DNA from: Mastacembelus armatus
Lineage: Eukaryota > Chordata > Actinopteri > Synbranchiformes > Mastacembelidae
DNA length: 64,000 bases
Assembly: GCF_900324485.2 (NCBI RefSeq)
Contig: NC_046651.1
Location: 15,264,605 to 15,328,604 of the forward strand
Reading direction: 5' to 3'
Shown: piece after piece, positions 23,314-36,330 of the stretch
Numbering within the stretch: the first letter of the stretch is position 1
Layout: every line of letters begins with the position of its first letter
Program-made: the position numbers and the translations under genes
The notes under the pieces: generated by a model
The model's database searches: none
Told to the model about the DNA's origin: nothing
The model's input: the letters and a program-made list of their open reading frames with translations, nothing else

Positions 23314-24503
23314 CTTCTTCTTATGAAAGCAACAGCGCAAACCCGTTAAGACGCGATCGAGTCGACTAATAAAACGGTTACTTTAGCTTTATGACCCACC
23401 AGTTCGTGTATTTGATTCGAAATATGTCTGATTTCTTAGTTGTTTCTCGCTGGACCTCGACCCTACCGCGCTGCTTTCACGTGAAATGGCGGCAACGAAG
23501 CTTCCTTTTCCCTTTTCTTTGCGCCCATGTTGGCCTCCTCTGATTGGCTGAGTGGCTCTTCCCCTTCCGCCGCACCAACCGTCACCAAAGCCCGGGTATT
23601 CCGTCACACTGCCCTCTGTCGGCGGGGAGTCGCTTGTTACCGTAATATGGGGCTGTTATTCTGCCTGTTTCATTTAGTTTAATTAGAAACACCCTAGTAG
23701 TTTTGTCGGGGGTTAACGGTTGTGTTTTTCGTTTTAAAAATACAAGTGTTTTTTAAAAATCCTGTCTCGTAATAACTCGTAATTTGATTTAGCGTTAGCT
23801 ATGTGTCTCTACTTGTTGCCAGAAAAGCTTCAGCTAGCTAACGTTTAGTTAACCTTTATTTTTTAAGTATTGGTGAGTCTTTCCGGTTTTTAACCCAAAT
23901 TGTTGAGTTTTTCCAGGCATAGGGTATAAACATTTCGGCTCTGCACTGCAGTTTGTCGTAGGAAGGTCACGTTATAAGCGGTGGTTGGTGGTGTGGCTGC
24001 CGTTGCTGGAGAGAGGAGGACTGCGCAAAAACCACGGTCCGGATTTGTGACGTCATGGGGAGCCACAAACCGCTTTGACATGATCCAGCACCTACCAGCA
24101 CCGGTAATACATGACCGTGAGCCCGCTGGCTGGGTCACGTCCACGACCGCTTCGTTGTTATCTGCCGCATACTCGCATGTGAAGTAAACGACCAGCCAGG
24201 CTGGAGCGGAGATTTCGCTTCGGCCGATTGTGTGACTGCGGTTCCCCATGAGAGCTTCTCACCGCTGTTAAACCGCTGTTTTCTGCCTCAAAACGAACCG
24301 CACTGTTGACCAGAAAAGGATAAGCAACCAGAGAACAGCCACTAATCCCCAGGACGACCACATTCACGGCGGGGCTTGGACCCAACAGAAATGTCCTGGG
24401 CAGCACGGACTGGATTAAATGACAGGGAATAAGGAGACGCCGCGAACAAAGCGAACCTGAAGTGTTATGCCCGTTCACCCGTGTGCTCTGTATTTGACTG
24501 GAA
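23314..24503. promoter_or_regulatory. CpG-rich head-to-head promoter region of srsf2 and rnf157
   Basis: About 1.2 kb separates the two divergent start codons. Both ends are rich in CpG, unlike the AT-rich introns nearby. Recognisable sites are a palindromic E-box (TCACGTGA, 23477-23484), an inverted CCAAT box (ATTGG, 23543-23547), an AAATGGCGGC YY1-like motif (about 23484-23493) and a full CRE (24048-24055). Transcription starts cannot be placed. Confidence 0.65.
24048..24055. promoter_or_regulatory. Full palindromic CRE
   Basis: TGACGTCA, the CREB/ATF consensus, lies about 450 bp upstream of the rnf157 start codon inside the CpG-rich region. Binding is inferred from motif only. Confidence 0.55.
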
Positions 24504-27500
24504 ATGGGAGCTTTAACGAGCAGACAAAACATAGGCGTGGAAGAAGTGGACATTCCGTCCAATTCGGTGTATCGTTATCCACCAAAATCTGGTAAGTCAC
24601 AGGTCAAGCTGCGGGCGCAGATGATTTATTTTGTGCCATAGACGCATGAGGGCCAAGTAAAAGTAGAATTGATATCATTGTCCCAACGTTAGGCCTGCAG
24701 GGCTTTCCAGCCATTAACCTGGTGAGCTACCTGTGGGGAGAGGGAGGATCCATACCTGGTTTTTCTGAGCCTCTTTTTTATATAATAAATGTTCTTTAAC
24801 AGCTTCACATTGAACTTTGCCACTTATTATCCATATATCTACATGCACAAGTTCCCAGTATATTTGTATTTATTTACTGAGTGTCAAGTCATGGCTGGGA
24901 TTGGCTCCTCTGTTGGTGCATTCATGTGCATAGTGGGCAGTTTCACCTGTGTTGATGGCATCATGACTGCCTCAGTCTGCCTGTAAAATTTATAAACCAC
25001 GATAGATCCAAAGAGGATGAAAATAAAAAGTCACCCAGTAAAGAGGGACTGGCATTTTTTTCACTTAAGAGATTTCATTTTAATAGATTTATTCTCCAGA
25101 TATCAAATCCTATTATTTTTTAAAATATCAGTACTGGGCCTGCAAGTTATTTTTATTATAATTTAATCTCTGTTGTTTTCTCAAGGATATGGCTAATTGT
25201 TCAGAGGATGTGAGTAAATAATGCAAGATATTCTGTGTATTATTGTCAAAGATTTGCAAAAAATACTGGTACGGGTACTTATTCCTGGATCTGTTATTTC
25301 CTGACTGAAACTATAACTTTTCTATAAATATATTGTGTCTCAGTAAAGAAAAAGGGTTTTGTTTTCACATTGTTACTAAAAATCAGCTACTGTAATGGTA
25401 GCTGTATTGCATTTCAGACAATAGCCAGCACTGGTCTATCAATTTCACCTGTTTTACTGTCCTTTGGACCTCAGACTGACCTAGGTTTGTTTTGAATCCA
25501 TCCTGTTAATGTTCCTCTATGTGACAGTTTCTGATTGCAGTACAGTGTGCAGCTTCCTAACAGGGTTTAGCAACAATCCATTATTGTCAAAAATTGTATT
25601 TTGATGAAATATTATTGCTTTTCAATTGTATCATAGGAAAAGTGTGTTAAAGTTTCTCACAAAATGAGATCTAAAGCAGAATCAATGAACATAAGTAGAG
25701 TTTTATGTTAGGCTATATATGGATATCATAATATCTTTGATTTACAGTGATATTATGAAGAGAGGATGGAAGTGAAGCGACATGGTTGGTTTCTAGCTGC
25801 AGTTAGTGTCCCTCTCACCACAGTTAGCTGAATGTGTGAGTTTGTGATATAACCGTCGTGTTTTCAGCCTGAAGGTAGTGTGTGTGGAGGAAGATGCTGG
25901 CGATGGCTGCTGGTGAAAATGATCTGTTAGTCCTATTTCCTTTCTGTGGGATCTGGTGACAAAGCCTCAGCCTAGCTCGCCTCTCCCACCTGCTGTAAAT
26001 AGTAATATGTCGATAAATAATTGGAGACAGAGAGATAGCGTTGTATCTGTAGCTTTATTTGATGTGTCATCTTATGGGTTCTTATTCAGTGGGAATGTCT
26101 TTACAGTCAGAGCATCAAACCTTCTCCAGCATTAATTGTTAATTAATTGTGAAAGATGACAAAGCCAGGTTTAGATCAGAGATGCCTTAGAAGGTATCCT
26201 CTTAGCACATACATGACTTGGCTGTCCAGCATGTATTTATGCTCCAAACCACTATTATGATCTTAGCTCACCCTGTGATTAAAGGCACAACATCAATTTA
26301 GTCTTTTTGTCATCAACCCAATGTCTTGGTAAACAGGTGGACAAGCTGTAAGCAGTCAGCATACCTTCACCAGTCATTTTCTGGGTTTTAGCAATCTTTT
26401 TGGAATTAGAAATAAAAAAACAACTGTACATTTCCTGTTATTTCTAGTCAGATATGTACTTAAAAATTCAAGATGGACTGTAAAAAAATCTACTCTATAA
26501 AAGAATTTGCAAGCAGGTTTAACACACTAAATTATTCATTCAAAAGTATTATAGTACTGCCCCATGATGTTCTTAATTTATTTATTTTTTTCTCAGGGGA
26601 TGTGATGCATTTTAGGTTCCTTGTGTTTAAAAGTGAATCTCTATATGTGCAGGGAGTTATTTTGCCAGTCATTTCATCATGGGGGGAGAAAAGTTTGACT
26701 CCACCCATCCGGAGGGTTACCTGTTCGGGGAAAACACAGACCTTAACTTCCTGGGGACCAGACCTGTGCCAGTAAGTATTGTCACACACTGACTGGATTA
26801 AATGTTAAAAACCAAACCGAGTCACACCAAAAAAAATCCACCCTGTAGTTTTTGATTATATTATATAATCTTTCATAGGGTTTGCCCAGTTGTAAATCAG
26901 GCATTTTATGGACTTTCTGTTAATTCTGGCCTAAAGGTTGAGACTATTGTTGGTCTTTAAAATGTGAGAAAATAGTGTAAATACAGTATCTTGGTGATTA
27001 TTTGTTTTGCAAATCCTCACAATTGAGAACAGGATTTTACTGCCCTTTGGCTGATTGACTAAATGATTAATCACCTACTTGTTATAGCATCAAAAGATGT
27101 AGTTGTCTTTGTCATTTAACAGGAACGGATACATTTCATCAATTGTGACTCCTGCAGTGGCAATTAACATGCTTTCAGACTGGTTCAGCGTCTCATCATG
27201 TCAAACTAATTAAAAGTAAAATGACAGCCTGCTGACTCCCCATACACAGAGGTTGATAAGTGACGGCTCCTCCGGGGGGTTCATTCAACCTAATCATGAA
27301 CCTGAAGGTCAAACTAATGAGAACTGCACGTTAAAATGAGCTCACGTCCGGAGGGGATGAGGGAGTTTAATGCAGACCAAAAGGCTTTTGAGTATTTGAC
27401 TAAGCGAGGCTGATATGCAGAGGCTCACCTCCATTTCTGTGTACTAATCACAGCTGCGCTGTTGTTTGTGTCTAGACTGGGGCTAAAATTAGGAGTGCAG

Positions 27501-30500
27501 TTTTTCTCCTGATTATGTGGGTGTTTATAATCCTCCTGTGGGCACAGAATTCAGATGGATATGGCATGTATTTTTTTTCTTGTATGTCAGTCTGAAGCTT
27601 TACCAGCATTATATAATGTTTGGTGTGGTCCAAGCAGATGGTGCTGTGAAATCATAAACCCAAATGCAGTTGTGTTCTCCTGCATCGCTCTACAAATATG
27701 ATTACAAATGTGGATGTATTTTAGGATTTTCAGAACCGCTGCCTGGAGCACAGGGATATCAAAAATGGATTTTTATCATGCTAGCTCTGTGGCTTTAGGG
27801 ATGACTGTGTTGGTTTTTCAGTCCCCCATATTGGTCTACTGTCTCTGCAATCATTCAATAGACTGCTATAAAATTTTATGCAATCATGATCTCTCATTGG
27901 AAATCCTGATATTTTCTCTAGCATTAGCATGAAACAAAAATTTCTGTTGTTTAATGAAGTGCAGTAACTTAGTGATGCCCCTGTTTTTATTCATTTAGTG
28001 CCATCATCATGCCCAATGCAGAAAAAACTATACAAGTCTCAATTATTACAGAAATAATCATTTTAAGAGAACAGTCTTAAAATTTTGATTTTAGTCTCGA
28101 CTACGTGTGAGGACTATTTGTGATCTTTCGTGATTTCTAAAGCAAAGACCTCCTCTGTTACCTGTGAACTTCCAGTGAATTGCTCTTTTCAGCATCTGTT
28201 ATTCCGTGTGTGTTTGTGTGGTTTACAGGCGTGACTCCTACTGAGCACAGATGCGTAATAATTGTGAATATGGTCCCATTCACAGCCACACAAACACCCT
28301 TATCCACACACAGATGAGAGGTTGTAGTGTGGAGGTATCTGACCACATCCTGCATGTTTCTCCTCCAGAGATCCCGAAACCACTTTGGCCCTCATTTTAT
28401 ACTCAGTCAGCAAATTTTGACTTCGAACACGAAACAGGAGAGTGCTGAGAAGTGAACCACAGATTGGGTCGTGTTTAAATGTTATACGTTGATCTTACAA
28501 CAGAATTTTTACTGTTGGTTTTCATTGCTGAAGGCAGGATTGTTCACAGGAGAAAACAATGAAAAAAGCACAAAGTTTAGCCAATCACAGTAGGTATTTT
28601 GCATTCTTATCATTCACTTAAATGTCATCAAAATGCTCATGGTTTAGTAAATGTCACCTAGCAGGTCCTTTTAAACAACTTGAAAGAAAGAAAGAGTCAG
28701 TGTTTGACCCTGGACTGTTTTATGTGAGCAGAAATTTACCAAACATTGTCTGAAGTGTCAGCTTCGTCCCTGGAAAGACACAGTCTGAGCAGATTTTTTT
28801 GCTCTGGCTCAGCACTTGTCAGCACAGATCTCGCTGGTGCTGACAACTCGTTTGTGCTAAGGTTAAACCAAGAGCAGTAGTGGTCACTGTCTAACCCGGG
28901 ATTTCCTGTGGAAAAGAGAGGAATGTTGAGAGAAGCTGAATATCACTACACGTCAGTCTTATAACTGTTATTTTGCATCTATAATTTGTTGCTTTTAGTT
29001 CCCGTATGCAGCCCCTCCACCTCAGGAACCAGTAAAGACCTTACGAAGCCTTATAAACATCCGTAAGGACACGCTGCGGCTTGTACGGTACGCATGTTCA
29101 TAACATCTCAGTACACCACTGTCTAATTTTACGTCCACTCAGATATTTTTAGAAATAACTCACAACAGCTAATTTAAAGGGTAGTGTTACTACTCATACA
29201 TTTTTTTTCCTCATAATTCAAACTTTTTTTTTCTTCAGGCAAACTCATAAATATGCAACACAATAAAATGGTACATATAGCATTTAATTTCATCATCCAA
29301 AAATGAAAACAAAAAATGTCCTAGTTTTTTGAAACACAAAAATCATGCTCTAAAAAAATATTAAAAAATCTCAAGAGGTTCCTGTGGTGATTACTGACTT
29401 TAAAAATAGTCATTCCATGATTACTAGCAATATATCAATCAGTCTGTTTCAGATCGTTCCGATGTGGTTAATGAAGTATGCAGTTTCTAGATTCACTTTC
29501 TTTTTTTACAACTTTCTACAAAGCTCAGACATTGGTAAATGGACTTTGTATCATGCTCAAATTTTTGTTCTGTTTTTGTTCTTGTTCGACATCCACAGGT
29601 GCAGCGAGGACCTCAAGCTGCCAGGTGACGATGCAGCGGGGAAGAACAGAGCCTGTTATAATGTAGAGTTCACCTTTGATGCTGATACACAGGTGGCCAT
29701 CACCATCTACTACCAGGCCATAGAGGAGTTTCACAATGGAGTTCCAGTGTGAGTGGAAAATGTTTTCTGACAAACAAACATTGCAAGCATGATGTTCAAA
29801 TAGAAGTGAGCTATTTTCACTCTGGGTAATGTAGGTACTATGTTTTGACAAGGAACAAGAATGTTGAATAAAAAAACAATGTATGTGGTTTTACTTGGCT
29901 GCCTTTTGTTTAGAGAAATAAATGGAGAAATATAGGCTTGAGAGTTTCCAGAAATAATCATGCAGACATAACTTATGTCACCATGGTCTTTCATTTCTTA
30001 TGTACTGTGTTGTGGGTTACATTTAAATATTTGCGTAGCTTGCATGAATGATGCAAGGAGATGTCTGTCTTCCACTTCACTTAGAATTAAATATCTTTGA
30101 CTGTCTGGTGTATTGCTCAGAAAATGTGTTCCTTGCTAGTAAGCACCATATTTAAGCAGAAAAAGCCTATTATGCATAAAATAAAATAAAAAACTCTCAC
30201 TGTTAATGAATCATCTTTGCCAAACTGCAGCAGATATAAGTGATCAATTCCTGATCCTGAAAAACTGACTATCATGCATCCATATCATGTATTTTGTGCA
30301 GCTCAGTTTTTGGTCTGCCTGCATCTGTTTATTCCTGCAGTTACCTGCCCCAGGACAGCTCTCTGCAGTCAGAGACGGTGCACTTCAAGAGGGGAGTTTG
30401 TCAGCAGTTCTGCCTGCCGTCACACACTGTCAACCTTAGCGAATGGGCCGATGATGAGGTAGGACATCTGTCTATAAGCTGAATCTTGAAACACTGTATG

Positions 30501-33500
30501 AGGCTGTCCATCGGTCTGAAAACAGTTTTACACATGGATAGATACATATCAACTGTGTGTCTGTACTGCCTTGTGTTTTCTTCTCAGCTGCTCTTTGATA
30601 TGGACAAGGAGATTTTCCCCATGGTGGTGCAGGCTGTGGTTGATGAAGGAGAAGGTGAGTTTCTGTGGGTTTGGTCAGATGTGAAAGTAGGGACGAAGAA
30701 TGTTAAGCAACATTTGTCAACTTTCTTTAATTTCTGTAGAACATTTGGGACACTCTCACATCCTGTTGGCTACATTTGAAAAGGTAAGAAAGACATTCTT
30801 TTTAAGACTAATTGTTTGCAATTTGCTCATAATATATTGATATTTATTTTGCAATTTATTTTTTTATTGTTTGTGTTATTTTTTCAGCTTTAGTAGCAAA
30901 TATGTAAAATCTGTTGGTATTGGGTAACAGTGTAAGGACATTTTTTGCAAACAGGGTTGTAATAACCGCATTCTTGCTTAATTTTGAATTATTAAATGTT
31001 TTGTGCAATCACCAGAACACTGATCCTCAGAACATACTGATTGTCCAATAATATGTAGAGAAAAATACAGCTTAATTTTATTTTCAGAACATATTTATAA
31101 TGTCCACATATGTGAAGAAACATTCCATATACATTTGAAATACCTCAGAAATGTGGTTAATTTTTTACATTTTGGACCATGATAAATGGTTTGGACCATT
31201 TAAGGATGCTGAATATGTAGGATCATATGCTTTAATTCAGTCTGGCATTCTCACCAAAAATGAGCAAAGATGTTTATGTGTATGACTTAAGGGAACAAAC
31301 AGAACCAAACTGTAATAATTTATTTAAGAATGAATTTAATAATGTACTGTAATGTAGAATTTTAAATTTTTTGGCAGCACATGGATGGGAGCTACTGTGT
31401 CAAGCCTCTGAAGCAGAAACAAGTGGTAAGTACACCTGCTTTTCCTCTCTCTGTCCTTCCTTTCTCTTTTTGTGTAACTTCTTTATGCTTTAGAAAAACA
31501 AAGGTCGACAAGACTTTATTTACCTGTTAAGCATTTCAACCGACACAATAAACCTGCTATGCTTATTATTCAACATGCTCCTTTTCCCAGGTGGATGGAG
31601 TGAGTTATCTTCTGCAGGAGATCTATGGGATAGAGAACAAATACAACAGCCAAGAATCAAAGGTAAATATCAGACAACACAGGGAGTATTTCTATCTGTA
31701 TCTCTTTAAATGCATCAGTAGAGAAATAAATCAGTGTAACTGTCGACATAGTTTTACTTGATAACTTAAAAATTCTTTCTTCCTGACATTTAAATGTCTC
31801 TTTGTCTTTAGGTTGCTGACGATGAGATCAGTGACAACAGTGCGGAGTGTGTGGTGTGTTTGTCGGACGTGCGAGACACACTCATCCTGCCGTGCAGACA
31901 TCTGTGTCTTTGCAATGCTTGTGCAGACACGCTGCGTTATCAGGCCAACTGCTGCCCCATCTGCAGGCTGCGTGAGTTCCCATTAATGACCAATGCAAAT
32001 GTGGTTTTTAGTCCCAAAGACATTTCCACTATTAACTGTCACTGAAATTTTCTGTTATTCCAATAGAAAATTGGGTCTTCATCTCCATGGTAGACAAACA
32101 TTTTAATGTTTTGTTTTTATGTACATATATATTTGTACAATATATGAATAAGTTTTATTTACTTACATTGTGCATCACATTGCATTTGTCTTTGTTTACT
32201 AAATGATGACACTGATGTTTTCCATTGGCAAAGTGGAAGAAAAACGAACAGCCTCAGTCTCATGCAATACGTATCTTAGGTGTCCCTGTACAGAGGCACA
32301 AAATATAGGAACAGGGAATAGAAATATAAAACAATAGCAGCTGATTTATTACAGTCGACCAGCCACTGCATCAGCAAAAATGGGGTCTGGAATTCATTGT
32401 ACAGTTCGTAACTCTAGCAAAAGCAGGTTGTAAAAATGTGTCATAGTTTTAACTGACACACAAATGATATGTCTTTTTATACATATCCAACATTCTTTAC
32501 TTATTACTTATATCAGCAGTTCTGAGTCAATTTGGCTTGTTTGGGTAGATTGTTTCCCTGAAATGGATAGATAATAGTATTTTGGAAAATGTCTCTTCCT
32601 CTTGGTCTTTTGTATATTAATTGTGGCCTTAAAATATATCAGCATTTCTCCTGAAGTGTAACTGCCCTTGTCATTATTAAACATTCATTAATTTAGTTAT
32701 GTTTGTTTTAGTATTTATCATTTAAGCTCATAATATCTTTTGTCATTTTGTTTTTGTTTTTCTTACAGCATTCAGAGCTCTGCTGCAGATACGAGCCATG
32801 AGGAAGAAACTCAGCCCTCTGTCACCTACCAACTTTAACCCTGTCATCACTTCACAGAACTCAGACTCAGAAGAACATTCAGTAAGAAAAAACTAACAAA
32901 AATAACGCCAAACAAAATATATATGAAATAGTAATAATTCACTGCCCAGGAATTAACATCCCTTGTGTCCTCTTCTTCTTTGCAGGCATCAGAACACATC
33001 CCTCCAGGTTACGAAACCGTCTCTCTCTTAGAGGCGTTGAACGGACCCCTCAACACCTCCTCCGTGGCTCCTCCTCCCCTCCACTCTGGTCCCAGCCATG
33101 TCACTGGAGTGCTTCCCCCATACAACAACGAGTCCCACCCTGCACCTGACTGCTCCCTGTCCCATCTAGACCACTCCAACTCCAGCCAGGGACTTAAGCT
33201 CAAGAAGAGTGGTTCAAAGTAAGTCTGTCTGTTTCTGACAGTTGATCTTTGTTGTTTTCTGCCTAGAATAAAAGATTTCTTGCATGTATTTCCCCCTTTT
33301 GTGGGGATTATTTATGAGTTCTGTCACTGAAGATGCATTTAATACAACTTTAGTTTAATGTAAGTCTTAATAGGCCACTTTTTTTCTCGGTCACTTGTTA
33401 TTGTTTTGTTTTCAATGTTAAGAATTTAAACAAGCACCAGTAAATTCATGGATTTAGTTTTCTGTATTTCCATTACTTTTATTTTTGCTTGAAGCTAATC

Positions 33501-36295
33501 CACTATGTTGTTTCATTCAGGTCACTTTCCCAGAATTCCTCTGTGCTTCCTGAGGAGGAGGATGAGAAGTCTTGCAGTGAATCGGACGCCTGTCGTCACA
33601 AGCTCACTGTGGACCAGCAGGAGGTGTGTGAGAAAGTACATTTTAGTGTATCTCCGGAGCCTGTAGGATGTTTAATTGTGTATTTGTGTGTGAGGGAACG
33701 TGTTGCTCCTGTTGTTTTACAGTGCGGAGTGACTCCAGACAGTGAGAACCTGACTCTCTCCTCCTCTGGAGCCATTGATCAGTCATCCTGTACAGGAACC
33801 CCGCTATCCTCCACTATCACCTCCCCTGAAGGTATCCACACAAGTTCATCTTTTGCTACTTGTGTTGACCCTCAATCGCAATTTACATTCCCTATCCTTT
33901 CAGTCACACCTTAACCATAGCTATAGTAAATGTTTACCGTCAGCTGAAACCCTAACCTAATTCTAATCTTCACCTTCACATACTGTAATGCTTTATAGTG
34001 AAAAGTCCTCACATTTCAGAAATGTCTTCAATATAACGCGAATATTGGCCCACACACATACAAAAAGCAAAAATGGTGAACACAAAAGATTAGAGTTTCA
34101 CTGGGAGCTGTAACACTTTCGTTTCCACAAAGGCAAAATCTATTTATTGTTCATTTTGCATGCTTCATTATGTGAATGATAGATACTTATGTCCTCTCAG
34201 ACATACATCATGTCATATTAATGTACGTCAAAGCCAGTGTCCGCAGATTTGGTCTTATAAGAAGCAGTCTAATCAGAGCATAGATTATGCCCAGTCACCA
34301 TAAAATTAGTGTCGATGGAAGCACACTGTGGGTACTGCAGTGAGAAATGTATAATAGTTTCACCTTGCATCTAAAAAAAATAAATAAATAAAAAATCCTC
34401 CAATCACAGAGCCCAACTGATGTGTGTCTCCGTCTGTCTGACAGACCCAGTGAGCAGCAGCCTGGCCCAGTCAGTGATGTCCATGGCCTCGTCCCACTCG
34501 CAGCACTCCCACATCAGCACTGACACCATGTCCTCCATGTCAGGGTCTTACCTGGCCGGGGCTGAAGGCGAACCTGGGGGGGACGATGGAGGAGATGGTG
34601 TAGAAGGTGAAGAGAACCAGGATGCTCCCATGGACAGCCGAGGATCATTGCAACAGGATGGGGTGAGGATGTAGAGATGCTGCATAATTATGTAATTTAA
34701 CATAAATGTATCATCTCAACATTGAACAGTTTCAGTTCATATGTTTCAGGAGTTTTCCAAGGAGCCAAAGGAACAAAAAAACTATTCAGTGGCTGTAGAG
34801 GAGCAGGACTCAGAGGTGACTGTGACAATGTTGAGCAAGGTGTGATTAATGTTCATTTTATGTATTTTATTCATTTTTTTAAAACCTTTTTTGTAGGGAA
34901 ATGATGTCACCGAAGAGGACTGCTCCTCCCCATCTAATGGGAAAGGTAACTATGGTGACCATACTTCCCCTTTTACTCATAACCTCTCACCACATTAGCA
35001 TTTGTTGCTCCCTCTCAAGCCATGTGAAAAAGAAATACCCCTTCATACAAAAGTAATAGGTTGACTATGACATATTATTGGTTTATCGAAAATGTTATTT
35101 CAAGTAAATGTTTGAATCATGGCTGCATAATGAAAACCCCTTTGAAAATAAAGGGAGCTCATGTGAGATGTTGTCCTCAAGATGGAGCAGTTCCTTTCAA
35201 ATGCATTAAATAATGGCTCAAAAAACACCACAACATGCAGCATCTGTACTAGAGTGAATGGCTTCTCACATCACATGTGTGCAGCACAACTTTTTTCTCC
35301 TTTGCAGCGAGGGTTGAACACTTAAGATCAACTTAAATCAAATACTGAAATGAATTCCAGGCTAAAATGTATTCACTAGGGATGCTCTGTTTAGGCTTTT
35401 TAAATTCACCACTGAAAATCCAGCCCCTGAATTGTTACACAGTTGGAGATCAGATAGTCAAGACTGTGTTTTAGTGACATTGATTTATTTGCTCATCCTG
35501 TTTTACAATCAGCACTTCCTGGTGAATGTGGTGGAACGCCTTTACAGAAAACAAGCACGTACAGGATTCCTGTGTTGTTGTAGATGAGGTTCTGCTGCAC
35601 ACCAGGGTTGTGATTACATTTGCATGATTTGCACTTCTGTTTGTGTATGTATTGTATATGTATTAACTGTCATTTACATGTTTTTGCATACAAAGCTTAG
35701 CAGGCTGCATCTGCTGTTTTTAGCTGTGGCTTCTTTCTGCTCCATCTGCACTGCTATAAAATGTTGTTTATGTGCGTGCGTGTGTGTGTATAACAAAGAG
35801 AGAGAGCGAGAGAGATTGAGTGCTAAAAACTTGTTGTATATACAGAAAGTGTGAATTAATGACCAGCAGGCTTGAAGCAAACACAACAAAGTTACCTTTC
35901 TTAGGATGGCAGCTTGAAAGTTGTATGTGTACATTTCTCTGTCGAATGTATGTGTGTTTTCTGAAACCTTGGGCCAGACTGCAAAAATCACTGAGTACCT
36001 GTAAGTTACTGAATGACCTTTCAGTTCTTTAGGTGACAAGCGGACCTGTGCTGCCTGACAGACTGTGAATGTGCACATGCATTGTAGAATGTACGTTTGC
36101 ACGCACATGTGCATCTGCACTGGCCCTGCCAGATAGCTTCTGTTTGTGCACTGTATGTGTCTCTGTGATGAGCTGCCAATCATTCAGCCATCTTTTCCAG
36201 CCTCTCCTCATTGGCACTTGCTGCAGGCATGAGGCAGATATTAATCATTAATTAGCTTGGGATGCTGGAAAAGTCAAACATGGATACATGTTTCT

Positions 36296-36330
<35 letters not shown>

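Noticed and set aside
24158-24562. Minus-strand open frame over the rnf157 5' end
   Set aside because: It overlaps rnf157 exon 1 in antisense, lies in CpG-rich DNA where stops are rare, and shows no family similarity.
29384-29752. A longer plus-strand frame around rnf157 exon 4
   Set aside because: Its first 70 codons are intron read-through; the acceptor before GTGCAGCGAGG at 29599 defines the exon.
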